Shown: piece by piece, positions 9,306-21,182 of the stretch
How positions within the stretch are numbered: position 1 is the stretch's first letter
How the letters are laid out: each line of letters begins with the position of its first letter
Origin: Molanna angustata
Lineage: Eukaryota > Arthropoda > Insecta > Trichoptera > Molannidae
NCBI GenBank assembly: GCA_963576475.1
Contig: OY754978.1
Span: 14,700,218 to 14,764,217 of the forward strand
Direction: 5' to 3'
DNA length: 64,000 bases
The notes under the pieces: model-generated
Database searches by the model: none
What the model was told of the DNA's origin: nothing
Seen by the model: only the letters and a program-made list of their open reading frames with translations
Program-made: the position numbers and the translations under genes

Positions 9306-12300
9306 TTAAGATTTATCGTTTTCTGCACCATTTTCTAATCCAGCCAGTAACAAATCTTTCTTTTGTAAGCGTCCTTCTGTTGCACGAATTTCTAGCCTAG
9401 AAAACAAAATTGATATTCTATGTAAAAAAAATAATAAACAAAGATAATTTTATTTACAATACAAATAGACATGGTTTAACATTTTAACTGGATTGAGTGA
9501 GATTTAACAGTAAATTAACTTTATTTAATAATTATTGTAAGAACCAATGTTGTATAATATCATAAATTTATTAAATAGTTAATTATAATGTAATAGTTTA
9601 TTTATTACTAAATTATAAGGTATATAATTTAGTAATAAATAAACTATTAATAAAGTATAAGATATGATAAGTTTATTAATAAATTATAAGGTAAAAAAGT
9701 TCATTATTATTATACTTACCTTATAAAACTATATATTATTGCATACAATTAAATTGTGTTCTTGGAAAGGTTATTGAATTTAAATTTTACACAATATAGT
9801 AATCACTGAATAATATGTTTATTTATACAGATAACAAAATAATTAATAACTTCAAACGAAACTGATTTTTTTTTTCAATTCTTAACCAAAATGTAATCAA
9901 TAATGTCAAACCTAAGTAACATTTTAAGATTTCTTATTTCATCATGCAGGTTTAAAAGTTAAATTTAATATTATGTTTTTTGACAATTTTTATATCTCAA
10001 TGGAGACAAAGTTGGATTATATAGGAGAACATCCAACAGTTTACAGGTCATAAGCCCTGTAGGTGTCTGATTTTCCAGTTCTCCTATAACTGTGTCTCTA
10101 TTGAGATAAAAAGTGTGTCATTATCTTATCAACATTATTGGCTTCAATGTTTGAGATCAAAAAAACAAATTTGAGTTATAACTGTTATAATGTGTTACTT
10201 TATATTATAAATTAGGTGACCCTTTCAGTTGAATCCTTGAATGAAAGCTAAACATATTCATAAGTAAATATGTAAAATATTATGATAAATTCCATTTTTC
10301 AGCTCATTTGATTAGCATCTAACTGGTTTCGAACCACATAAAACATTCTTAAATCTTCATAATTTTGAAATGACAACCGTACCTGGATTTATTGTGAGAA
10401 ACAGACCAGAGCTCTGGCATATATTTCGGTGTCATGGAATCCAAAAAATATTGACGCCACATTTCCTCCAGCTGCAATAGACCACCGGGTATTTTTGAAA
10501 AATATTCCACCACTTTCGTCCCATGGGAATTGTAAGCTGGATTCTCAGAGCTGTGAATAAAATTAAGAGTACAAAAAATTTTAATAAAGTTATTTTCAAA
10601 ATATACTAAAATGTCGTCAACTTTGCCAACAATCCAATGCGTGCAGTCCGTACGATGCCGATCGGTGGATGCACTTGTATGGATTCCTATACAAAGAATA
10701 ATAAAATCCATTTAATGCATTCAATCTGTTCGATACAAAACTATATACATCATTTCTTGGATATCTGCTCTGACACCTAGTTAAATTATAAATTAAACAA
10801 TTGAATATTTATGCAGTATAAAAGCTAGCGTCCATACAGGCGCTGCAGACGGAGCGCATCAGACGGATTTGTTTGTGGAAGTGAGTCCACAGAGGCGCAT
10901 CAATCGAATTTCCGACACAACTGTCATTTGAATTTATTGACAATTTTCTAAAGAAAATATAAATTTAAAAGAATTTTTATTTTGGCTTGGTAATAACATT
11001 CTCGGCTGGTACATGATTTCATTGAATACCCCCTATTCAGTAACTATTGTAACTAAAATTGTAGATTTTCGTTTCACAGTCTTATTTTATTGTTATAAAA
11101 TATCAACTTGGACTAAATGGAATAGGAACCTACCTATTTTGGCCGGGACGTTCTTAAAAAGTTTCTGAATTAGACTATTTTGAATAATTATGAAAATGAT
11201 GAAAATTTCATAATTATTCATAATACGTCTGATTCGGTAAATTTTTAAGAAAGTTCTGGCCAGTATAGGTATGTTCCTATTCTATTTAGTCCAAGTTGAT
11301 ATTTTATAACGCTAAAATAAGACCGTTAATCTAAAATCTACAATTTTGGAATGTTCCTATTTTAGTTACAATAGTTACTGAATAGGGGGTAATGAAAAAA
11401 TTTAATAAAAATAAGAATGAATGTAAAAAATATAAATGGCCTTTTCTGGGATATACATATCTCAATGCCAAATTTCATCCAAAATCTATCAGCCGTTTTC
11501 AGCTATCGCGTGATTGAGTAACAAAAATCTAAACATCCAAGCATTCAATTTATAATAATTATTGTGATACTTCGATATCTATGTAACTATTTAAAATTAT
11601 TAAAATGTTGAGAATTTGCCTTAGGTAATGGTCAGTTCCAAAACCGGCCGCAATTTCAATTTCAATAAAAAAAAGCTATTATCCGACATCACCATAGAAA
11701 ATGCACATACAAAAATGACAGATCTGATTGGATTTTTGCCTCTCCTAGCAATGGTGTCAGCATTGTAACGAACCGATATACGTGCTCCGTTTGAAGCCGA
11801 TCAGTAAACTTTATATAAAGAATTCTAAAATCCGTCTGATGTGCTCCGTCTGACCCGTCCGCTGGGCCTGTATGGACACTAGCCTTAATAAAATAATCAT
11901 TTAAAAGATTATTTAAAAAAGGAAAAATGTCTCAAAATTTAAAAAAAGGTACAAATAATATAACTACAAATGAAAACAAGTTTTAAATATACCTGTAATT
12001 TAGATTGCAAGCTTCCTTTAATAATTCATCTGTTATATTTTCTTCTTCATAGAAATTAAGTACAATTTTTTTTAACTCATCTATTCGGTCTTCGGGGATG
12101 TTATGGTTTGCCTTCAATAATGCTTTAGCCGCAGATGCCACTTTTCTGCAATAATAAAATCTCCATCAATACAGTCTCCAGTTACTAATCAATAAATGAC
12201 AAATTAAAAACATATATTAGAATGCAAAAACAAAAGATTTTACTTTTGGAAGAGCACAATATTTACTATTACAAAATGTAGTATTCTAATGATAGTCTTC

Positions 12301-15300
12301 GAAAAAACAATATGGGCCAGAGCCCATAATAAAATATTAGTGAAATAAAAATATTTTTTTTTGCCGACCACCGTGGCACAGTTGGCAAGCTGTTTGGCTT
12401 CTGTGTGGGTGTTCTGGGTTCGATCTTAAGCAGAGGAGGATTTTATTTAAATTCATTTCTCACACAAATATTGCTTCTCTGGGCTGGAAACACTGATTAA
12501 TTGGAAAAAAATTGCCATATTTATTTTATTTTATTAAAAAAGGGTACATGGACAGACATCCAGCTTACAATTTTCATAAAAAGAAAACAATATTGGTTAT
12601 TATAATATTATGAGTGCTGGACGTCCAATTATGGATGCACACAAAATCACATGAGCTCATATTCAATATGGCAATAAACTCGCACTTGCGCAGAGTGTAA
12701 TGAAGTTTTTATAACTATTATTTATTTTATGCTGGGTTGTGGCAGAGCAGTAAAATCCAGTGATCGCGAGTTTGAGTCCTGTCGCAACCAATTTTGTTCA
12801 TCTATAAAACAAGCATTTATGAATAATAATAATAATAATAAACACTTCCTAGCACACTGCACAAGTGGCGAGTTTATTGCCGTATGGCAATTTCTTCCAA
12901 CTAACCAGTGTTTCCAGCCCAGAGAAGCAATATTTGCATGAGAAATGAATTGAAATAAATTCCTCCTCTGCTGGGAATCGAAGCCCAGGACGCCCACATA
13001 GAAACCGAACGGCTTATCAACTTTGCCACGGCGGTCGGCAGCAATTTATGCTTAGTATAGGGAATGTATGAGGGTGTATAATGTAATTAATTATCGACAA
13101 AGTTTTTATTTGGTAGAATTCCATTATAAGTTATACCTATAATTAAAAGTAAAGACTTTTTTATTCTACATTAATTTTATTGTGCGCGATAGGCCTATTT
13201 CGCCTTTTTAGGGCATTAACTAGCTTATGACTATTTTGACAAATTTTACTTATATTTATAGATTAATTATGTAGGAGGAGCTTACAGGTTCTTGTGATTG
13301 GTCATTTAAAACTATTGATATTATACAATGCAAAAATGTGTATAATGTAGGTACTTATTATTCTTTTTATATAAAATAAAAAATATATCACCATTGAGAT
13401 TCATCAATAAATTGAAAAGCTTTACAAATTAAAATGAGTGATTGCTACTTGTAGCAACCTAGGAAGATAAATTAAGTCACTCAAAGAATCCTAGATGAGA
13501 ATGATATCTTTTTGGTAATTCAAGAGATGAGAGTCAATCTACCTCTTAAACCATAAAGTGTACAACCATACTGTTACTGAAAATTACTGATGCACAATAT
13601 TGTATATTTAAAATTCTTTGAAAATACATACTGATAATGACGATTGATCTTATACTTGGGCTCCTTTTTGTAATCAAAGGGAGCGTCACACATGTCGCTG
13701 AGCTTTTGTCTCAGAATCTGATCTTTGCAATTGCTACGCTGATGACAGACTCCGCAAAGCAACAACACATCATGAGACGTGTGACTCTTCATCACATCTG
13801 TTAATAAAAAACATAAACATTTAAGGATGTTTCATTTGATAACATTTTTCATATAACGATTTTATAAGGATAAGGAAAGTTAAAAAAAACTATAAAAAAC
13901 ACAAATTTCATCCAAAATATAATTTTTTTTTAATTATTGATTCATATCGATCAACATTTTATTTGATCTCGTTCAGTTTTCACTTACAACAATGTGTCTG
14001 AAAAGTTTTATACAATTTAAAACCTACTTGGAAAGCCTTTTCTATATTCTCTCGGTACAACATTCTTCCTTATATATGAATGAGTTTTTCCACAAACAAC
14101 ACACTGATTCTCGCGAGGTATCTGATAGTACTTGTCCACATCCTGCACAGACTCTCCAGCTGGTTTAAAATTCAAACGTATTGTGAATGGTTCTTCACAA
14201 AAAACTGTAGCTAAATTTTTCTCGACATACCTGGAATTATAGAAAATATTGACAAAGCTTCCGATAAGTCACTATGGACATGACAGTTCTCTGTGTTTCA
14301 AATAAAACTAATAATAGATATTAGTTTGTACGCTGTCCAATATATGGCCACTTAGGGAACCAATATGCTCAATTTAACCTTGATATATGGATTACATGAA
14401 AATTCTTCGAAACACAATTGTTCGAATGCGCAATTGTACGAATAACAATTTTTCGAAAATCAGTTATCAGAATGACAAGTGTCCGAAAGTAAATTATTCG
14501 AACTAACATTTGTTGGAAAACCAATTAACCGAATTTAATATATTTTTGTGTCATTATGTTGCCTCCTTTGACATATTTGTTGCCAGTAAAATATATTCGA
14601 TGAAGACTATTATTACTTGTTGTATTATTGTTGGGTAGGTACGTATGTTTGCACATTTTTAATTACTGATGTTTGACAGCGCGGGATAGCCTAGTTTGTA
14701 CACCAGTTTATGTTTATATAGTATTCACACCAATTTAGTTATTTTATTTTAATATTATAGTTACTTTTTTAAATATATAATGCAACTGGCTCACGCCAGT
14801 CGCAATTATAACTACAAACAAACCTAACCAACCTATTTTTACCAAAGTTTTGTAGGTTTAGGTTTAAAAAATAGGTGTACATCCTAGGATATCTGACAGC
14901 GCGGTGCGTCGCCATGTTGTTTATTCCATAGATTTTTATTAAACATAATATACTATGTATGTAGATGTAGTACTCCGTGCAAAAAGTGAGTCATTTGTTT
15001 TCGATTCATACAAAATTTGCTAACTACGACATCTAGTATATTATAATAAAAATCTATGGTTTATTCCTCTCACAATTCTACCAACATGACGTCATAAAAA
15101 TTCGAACAATTGTAAATTCTGATAATTGTGTGTTCGGAAAATTGTTTTTCGAAAAAATGTGATTCGAATAATTGCCATTCGTAAAATTGATTTTCGTAAA
15201 ATTGAGCATTCGAATAATTGTTTTTCGAATAATTTTCCTGTCACCGATATATGTTATGTATTGAATTACAGAGTACCCCTCAGTGTTGAGTATTGTTACA

Positions 15301-18300
15301 TGTGGCAGTCAGTCTGTCATGGCTGTCAAAAGGTTCACACTTAAAACTTGAGATCATTAATAAAAATAATAAACATAATAATATAATAAATACAAGTTTC
15401 AACTGAACAGCTCACTCAATTGGTGAATGTTGCAATCGCTAGCCAATGACAGTTCATAAGCTATTCAAATCATCATACAATTTCTCTTCCTACATCTCTT
15501 GAGATGCTTCAAAAATACCTATTATATATATACTTCTATATGTTTAATTGTTCCCATATAACCTTAAGTATATATAACCTTACGTAGTACAATTAAAGAA
15601 AAACGAGTGGGTTGTGGCCAACACTAAACTCTCCACACCATAGTAAGCATTCATTTTTTCTTCTTGAAATGTTGACAATTTCAATATGGTAAAGAATGCT
15701 TATGTTGTATGAAATATTTTATTCATTCTAAATTTTACTACCAGGAATATAAATTTTCTAACGATAGTATATTTTTATATTAAGATAGACAAACTATTAA
15801 TGCAGTATGGTGAAGAATGCTAATGTTGTATGAAATATTCTAATAAAAGCAGATAAATTTTGTTTTAAAGAGCGTTAGAGCATTTTGAAAATTTTGACAT
15901 GTGATATCATATGAAGAAATTTTATGATATCTATGAAAAGCTAATCAGTTCTAAGTTCAAGCTATTAATATTCTTATATCAATATGAAATCAAAGAACTG
16001 AACATTGCCAAACATAAAAAAATTCTCTTGTTACATATAAGTTTCATACAAAAATCCATTAAATAAAATATAATTTCTCAAGCCGTTGAATATTTTTCTT
16101 TTAACATTGACCAACTTTGAATACAATTTGATGAAGATTCTTGGTGTTGTATAAATAGTTGAAACCAATTTAAAATATCTCTAATTTCCAGGTCGTAAGA
16201 GCATTTTTTCAGTTTTAATAGATGAAATCATTAAGAAACATTGAGAAAAAATGAACCGTTGTCTATGGAAAACTAATCAGCTCTAAGTTTATGGACTTAA
16301 CACATATGATATCAATATGAAGTCAATCGGACTTATAGTTTGGGCTGCAGAGAGGACACAAAAAAAACAACGTAAATGATAAATTCATAGAGAAGAAATC
16401 AAAAGTTGTCTATGGAAAACTAATCAGTTCTAGGTCTATGCACTTTACACATATGATGTTAATATGAAGTCGATCAGACTAATAGTTTGGGCTGTAGATA
16501 GAACAAAAAAAAATAATCCGTACGCTATACACCATACGCCGTACGCAATACGCCGTACGCCATACATACAAACACATCATGACGAAACTCACAGTGTGCA
16601 CTCTCTACATGATCCCCGTTGAGAAATTGATGTAAAATAAATACGCTTAAAAATTGTGAAATCATGACTCTCCCCTATTCCATAGTGTGGAGAGTAAAAA
16701 ACTATTCATAATATGAAAACTATTCATAATATACATATTATGTAGGAAGCAACCAAAGAATAACCAAATATGTACATACATAGATTACAAGATAATACAA
16801 ACCATTTAGCTTTCTTCAGGTCGCAAGTACACAAAACATCTCCATTTTGTTTTTGCATATAACAATTTTGATACAATGGTTTTGAGCGTGTGGTAATTTG
16901 ATAATTTCGTTTTGGTTGTTTGAAATTAGGTTGATTCATACTGGAAAAATTTATGCAAGATAAAGATATACACAGATAGAAAATATAACACAAGACACAG
17001 TAAAATGTATGCATTCTTAAATTATGAAAATAACTCGAATATGAGATGTTTCAATCCCAAATTTTAGTATATGCATTTTTTTGACTTCTAAAATCATCAT
17101 TCAGGAGGGCAAGTCCAGTCAAACAGAAGAATGGAAACCCTTCATTTAGATATTCAATTTTTAAAAATTTCCTATATATAGAATACTCTCGCTACCTAGG
17201 TTTATAACGTGGGTTACCACTACAATATGGGTTACCATGGAACCGGACTTGCCCTGCAGAACTTTTTTAATGAAATAAAGGAAATAATCAATTGGGCATT
17301 TTTGTTGGAAAGATTTGAAGCCCGAACAATGTGAATGTATAATTTTAATATATTTTCTATCGGCCTTCGCGGATTGGTTAGAGTCCCAAGTTAGCTTCCC
17401 AGTAGTAATACAGTAATTAATTGGGTGCTCAGTCTGGATCTGTGAGACGATAAATATGTTAAATTAATATTTAATGTGTTAAATCAATGGAGTTGTGTAA
17501 AAAAACTAAATAACCTCTGTTCCTGTTGATCACTCAAAAGTTTCTTGAATTCAACATTTTCTGAATTTTTATTATAAACATTCTTTGAAATTTGATGAAT
17601 CTTCTGTTTATATCCCACATTTACAAAAGCCTGACATTCTTTCTCAATGTCTTTCCACCTGTTCTCGGTGTTCTTCCTTGCCCAAATAAGTCCATATTTT
17701 GCTTTGCAAATTTTATCTGTGAAAATTTTAAAAATTTCAACAGCGACATGAGCATCACTTGCCGCATATGACAACTGTTGTTCACTCAGACAATCTACTT
17801 CCCAGTCTGAACAACGTATCCTCCAGTTCTTATCCAATTCAACATTTAAATGTTTCTGCGCCAAGGAGGACAAACCACCGGGCTCTTCTGAAGCAGATAA
17901 TGCTAGAAATCGTAAATCAAGTGTTCCGTTGACGTTTACATCGTAGTCTTGGAATAGATATTTAGCATCATTCAAGGGAACTATTCCCACTTTTAAAATT
18001 GTATCATCTTCCAGAAGTTTCTGAAAACAATAAAGTATATAATCAAGTAAATAGTAAAAATTTATCTGGGTCAGTAATTGAAATTGGTGACATTGTATCG
18101 CTCAAGGCCCCCATTCACGATCGTGCCATCCTTCCAAATGGCTTGCCATCACTCCAAAATGCGCTCGTGAATGTCAAATCCCGCACAGCCCAATTGGCCT
18201 AACACACCAAAATGGAATTCCAAACGATCGAAACTCTGTAGTACCATGAAAACGGCGCGGCGCATCCTGTCGGCACGGCATGCTCGTGAGTGTAAAAACT

Positions 18301-20612
18301 AGCAGTACATTGCGCCATCTCATTGTGCCGAGCTGTTTGACACTCTCGTGAATGCGAAAATACAACATTTTCTCTTTGTTTTTTTCTATTTATACATAAA
18401 CAAACCGCTAAATAGCAGTTGTATAAAACTCATCATCAGAATTATAACTCATTTTTACTTGAAAATTAAAAAAAATAGAACTTATTAATGCGAAAGCGCC
18501 GACCGCTATGTATACTAATTTTGATGGCTCGATGGCGCGCCCGTGAGTGTAATGAAAATTTTACAATGCTCCAAATGGAGCCGGTCCATACGGAACGACG
18601 CCGAATGACACGATCGTGAATGGGCTGCTTTAGAAAAAAAATCTATCAAATGGTTTTTTTCCTGTATATAAAAAGGACTTACTATTTACAATTTTTCTAT
18701 AATCCAACGCTTACTTAGTTTGTAAACAAACAACTGGGTATTATGCGAGGGATTATAATCAAGTTTTTAATAGTGAATAAGGGACCAATATAACATTTAT
18801 CTACTGGTATAATCGAATTGTTTGGATTAGCTGGGGTTAAGTATCAATGCTCATCTGTGTGTATAATAAATCAATTTAAAAACCTCTCCGATAATAATAT
18901 ACATTTTACAAACACACCAGTAACATTAATCTGCTTGTCATTAAATATTGTATTTCACAATGAAAATAATAATACCTTTAGTTCTGAAGGAATATATCTA
19001 ATCTTGGACAATCTGAAGAGGGCACAAAAGCCATTGTATGAAGATAATTGCAGTAGGGCAACTGGATGACGAGAGCCATTCACTGTAACCCATTCACAGT
19101 CAAACCCTACCACCCGATACTGATTACAGCTTCTGGAAAGAAAATTATGTGTATATATAGATGGTCTTCATCACTATTGTTCACCTTTCTGACGATGCTC
19201 AGCATAGAGCGATACCGGTGAATGGGATTCGCTTTGGGAAAAATTTAAATAGAACTTAAAATTTAATATAATTTTTTTCATAATTCTAGTTAAAATTATA
19301 TACATTCATGTTTGAAGACGTTCACAAATCTACTTCATGTTAAGCATCCAGTTGCCTGACACCAGGATATTACGTTATATATTTCATCTCATATTAAAAT
19401 GACAGGGCTCAACACAAGTTAATCTAAATTCCTTGAAATTAATAGTAGTCAAAGATACAATATAGGTTTATTTTTTAGATATGAATGTGACAATTTACTA
19501 GTTCCAATATTGTATTTTTTAGTAAATTCTACAATACATAGACAAAATAAATGTCCACGAAGCTCTGCTCTGATTGGCAGACAGTCAACCTATAGTGAAA
19601 TTGGATTTATATTATATTAACTTAAAAATTACACCATTTTTAATGAATTTTCCACATGCGCTAGAATATTACAATCTCAGTCAGGTCAGCTTTATTACAC
19701 GGAAAAACAAATTGACAATAATTAGGCTTTGATTATTTATTTATCTTCATGTACATAATATAAATAAATATATTGTACACTGGCGGGCTTATTGCCATAA
19801 GGTAATTTCTTCCGACCAACCAGAATTATGAATAAACTATGCAAATGATAAACACAGGTTAACCAATTCTCCTGTATCACAAGCATCTGCTTACTTAAGG
19901 GAATATATGTGTAGGTATTATTTTCAAGAACACATTCATTATTAAAAAAAAACATAGAAGGTATCGATAAAAATTCTTTTTTATCGATATTTTTTCTGAT
20001 ATAAAAATATATTCTTCTTCTTCTTCTTTATCAGCCATCTCTCCACTGCTGGATGTAGGCCTCCTCCAATGAACTCAATCTCTCTCGGTCCTGTGCTTCC
20101 CCCAGCCAACCCCTTCCCGCAACCGGAATAATATCGTCCACCCATCTTTTTTGTGGTCGCCCTACCGGTCTTTTATTTTCCCACGGTCTCCATTTTAGTA
20201 TTCTGGGTGTCCACCTCTCGGTACCCTGTCTTGCAACATGTCCTGCCCACTGCCATTTCAACTTTGCAACACGGTCTGCTATGTCAACGACTTTTGTTTG
20301 GCGTATATATTACGTACTTGAAAATTAAAGAATATATGTTGAATTCGTTACAATATATTATAATTAAGTTGAAAAAAATCGTAGAAATCCTAACCTGTAT
20401 ATTTTTTCAATGGCACTCTCGCACTCACTTCTTGTATTAACGACACATCTAGTTTGATTATATAAAGGATTGTTTTGATTGAATATATTCTGAATATTCT
20501 TAAATATGGATTTTCTATATCTGATGACAACAAAGGCAAAGCCGACTACACCAGCGGTCACGACAGATGTCACCAGATTTTTATATCTACCTGGTGAGGT
20601 GGACATTGTCAA
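9306..20612 (-). CDS. EXD2: EXD2-like mitochondrial 3'-5' exonuclease, nine coding exons
   Basis: Coding exons, 5' to 3' on the minus strand: 20612-20395, 19132-18976, 18020-17515, 16940-16803, 14230-14028, 13797-13632, 12145-11993, 10550-10383, 9396-9306. All junctions are AG/GT, phases agree, and the sum is 600 codons including TAA. Residues 13-30 (LVTSVVTAGVVGFAFVVI) form one membrane segment followed by RYRK, as in EXD2 anchored on mitochondria. Exo I is FDCEW (D84, E86), the Exo II region lies around D143 and LDLR, and Exo III is YAASD (Y210, D214), so the DEDDy set is complete. Downstream are Cys pairs CVVC and CGVC and the conserved end MWRQYFLDSMTPKYMPELWS. The length is close to human EXD2. 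Family role: metal-dependent 3'-5' degradation of DNA/RNA ends. Another Met codon lies two codons in. The introns carry many transposons; no lesion was seen in the coding exons. Confidence 0.93.
9591..9649. repeat. Perfect 26-bp inverted repeat, 7-nt loop
   Basis: Arms at 9591-9616 and 9624-9649 are perfectly complementary around the loop AAGGTAT. They are AT-rich (for example TTTATTACTAAATTAT) and lie in the last EXD2 intron. Confidence 0.85.
9991..10112. mobile_element. Short inverted-repeat MITE, copy 1
   Basis: The left arm (ATCTCAATGGAGACAAAGTT then ATAGGAGAAC) is mirrored by the right arm (GTTCTCCTATAAC then GTGTCTCTATTGAGAT). The core contains CCCTGTAGGTG. A half copy lies at 34683-34775. 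It sits in the last intron of EXD2. Confidence 0.7.
10823..11884. mobile_element. DNA transposon-like element with ~50-bp terminal inverted repeats (host of a nested MITE)
   Basis: The left end reads GCTAGCGTCCATACAGGC, then GACGGAGCGCATCAGACGGA. The reverse complement of the right end reads GGCTAGTGTCCATACAGGCC, then AGACGGAGCACATCAGACGG. There is no transposase. A palindromic MITE occupies 11028-11390. The target duplication is unclear, so the superfamily is not assigned. It lies in the EXD2 intron between exons 7 and 8. Confidence 0.75.
11028..11390. mobile_element. Palindromic (fold-back) MITE nested in the element at 10823-11884
   Basis: The two halves are near mirror images. The left begins ACCCCCTATTCAGTAACTAT and the right ends ATAGTTACTGAATAGGGGGT. 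Both halves contain an AGTCCAAGTTGATATTTTATAA-like block in opposite orientation. The flanking AAT may be the target duplication. No coding capacity. Confidence 0.8.
12361..12545 (+). mobile_element. SINE-2 copy, forward
   Basis: The head GCCGACCACCGTGGCACAG carries a tRNA-like A box (GTGGCACAGTTGG), and GGTTCGATCTT stands where the B box belongs. The body reads TCTCACACAAATATTGCTTC then GGGCTGGAAACACTG. The tail is rich in TTTTATT/TTAAAA. Confidence 0.8.
12630..12715 (+). mobile_element. SINE-2 3' fragment
   Basis: Only the terminal piece remains (GGCAATAAACTCGCACTTGC then GCAGAGTGTAA), matching the end of the copy at 44056-44262. Confidence 0.55.
12733..12841 (+). mobile_element. tRNA-derived SINE-like fragment with (AAT)n tail
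   Basis: GGTTGTGGCAGAGCAG is followed by GAGTTTGAGTCCTGTCGCAA. The ends GGTTGTG and CGCAACC can pair like an acceptor stem and there is a T-arm/B-box-like segment. It is too short for an intact tRNA (no anticodon arm). (AAT)n follows at about 12820-12840. Confidence 0.45.
12842..13045 (-). mobile_element. SINE-2 copy, reverse, nearly full length
   Basis: Read on the minus strand the head is GCCGACCGCCGTGGCAAAG, followed by a B-box-like GCTTCGATTCCCAGCAGAGG. The body includes CAAATATTGCTTCTCTGGGC. The 3' part ends with GGCAATAAACTCGCCACTTG. It faces the forward copy at 12361-12545. Confidence 0.8.
14397..15238. mobile_element. Element with long terminal inverted repeats built of TTCGAA-type short repeats
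   Basis: Both ends are arrays of ~20-bp words such as ATTCGAATAATTG and TTTTTCGAA. The right array is the reverse complement of the left over more than 100 bp, with divergence. There is no transposase. A 211-bp MITE with 9-bp duplications interrupts it at 14684-14894. It lies in the EXD2 intron between exons 4 and 5. Confidence 0.75.
14684..14894. mobile_element. MULE-like MITE with 9-bp target duplication, copy 1
   Basis: It is flanked by GACAGCGCG at 14675-14683 and 14895-14903. The ends are inverted: GGATAGCCTAGTTTGTACAC on the left, and AGATATCCTAGGATGTACAC when the right end is reverse-complemented. The core GCAACTGGCTCACGCCAGTC is shared with copy 2. A 9-bp duplication suggests the Mutator superfamily; no transposase is present. 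Confidence 0.8.
15599..16697 (+). mobile_element. Family C element, long copy with subterminal inverted repeats
   Basis: It begins AAAACGAGTGGGTTGTGGCC, carries AACTCTCCACACC at 15628-15640 and the inverted GTGTGGAGAGT at 16685-16695. A short tandem stretch of ACGCCGTACGC-like words lies at about 16518-16562. No coding capacity. Shorter copies are at 2614-3011 and 43684-44041. It lies in an EXD2 intron. Confidence 0.65.
17363..17455 (+). mobile_element. SINE-1 degraded fragment
   Basis: GGCCTTCGCGGATTGGTTAG recalls the SINE-1 head, and CAGTCTGGATCTGTGAGACG then matches its body. The middle is deleted. Confidence 0.5.
18103..18632. mobile_element. MITE with CATTCACGATCGTG terminal inverted repeats
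   Basis: The left end AGGCCCCCATTCACGATCGT is mirrored by the right end CACGATCGTGAATGGGCTGC. Inside, the word CGTGARTGY recurs at about 18170, 18285, 18350, 18541 and 18616. It is more GC-rich than its surroundings and has no transposase. It lies in the intron between EXD2 exons 2 and 3. Confidence 0.8.
19767..19832 (-). mobile_element. SINE-2 3' fragment
   Basis: TGTACACTGGCGGGCTTATTG then GGTAATTTCTTCCGACCAAC matches the reversed SINE-2 3' end. Confidence 0.5.
20012..20300 (-). pseudogene. LINE (RTE-like) C-terminal fragment
   Basis: On the minus strand a frame reads KWQWAGHVARQGTERWTPRI, then RPVGRPQKRWVDDI and a QQWRDG end. This is the conserved C terminus of RTE-like endonuclease-reverse transcriptases of insects. 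It ends at a GAA-type short repeat (TTCTTCTTCTTC on + at about 20012), consistent with the element's 3' end. It lies in EXD2 intron 1. Confidence 0.75.
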
Positions 20613-21107
20613 AATATCATTTTTTCAAGTATTGGTTTGTTTCATAGTCCACGACATGTAAAAGTAAAAGATTAAAAAAATGTTAAAGATAAGAATGATT
20701 TCTGCAAGATTACAATTCGGCATGCGATTTGACAGGTATATAGATCTGTCAAAATTATCTCTTTTCTATGATCGAAAACAAACTAATAAATCTATGGATT
20801 TTTTACTGACATGTAACAAAATGGACTGATAAAAATACATTAAAGCAGAGTAGGTAGGTACTGAAAAATAAACGCGGAAAAAACTTAAGCCCGTTACGTA
20901 AGTGCGCAGATATTGTAAATTTTTCATTTTGCTTAGTGTGTATGTGCAAACTGCCCCCCTCCACAGCGAAAAGCTCCGCAATTGCGACTGCGAATTTTTG
21001 CAAAATCCCTGGTGTTGATTATCAAAACCTTACTTGCTTACTACTTTTTTGAATAATGCCTGGACCGATTTTAGACATCTGACTTCGGTACCGGCATCCC
21101 GAGTTCA

Positions 21108-21182
21108 ATACTCAGCAGAGAAATTAATTTCTCATGTATGTTGTGCTTCTCTGAACTGGAAACACAATAAATTCACATTGTG
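21108..21182 (+). mobile_element. SINE-2 fragment
   Basis: CTCAGCAGAGAAATTAATTT then GCTTCTCTGAACTGGAAACA matches the SINE-2 body. Confidence 0.5.

Noticed and set aside
11420..11560. CCAAATTTCATCCAAAATCT then CAGCCGTTTTCAGC, resembling a coding or regulatory block
   Set aside because: This is a word string common in dispersed insect repeats; it lies inside the inverted-repeat element at 10823-11884.
20766..21003. Overlapping minus-strand open frames upstream of EXD2
   Set aside because: Two frames overlap, with no recognisable domain and no splice link to EXD2 exon 1, which has its own ATG.
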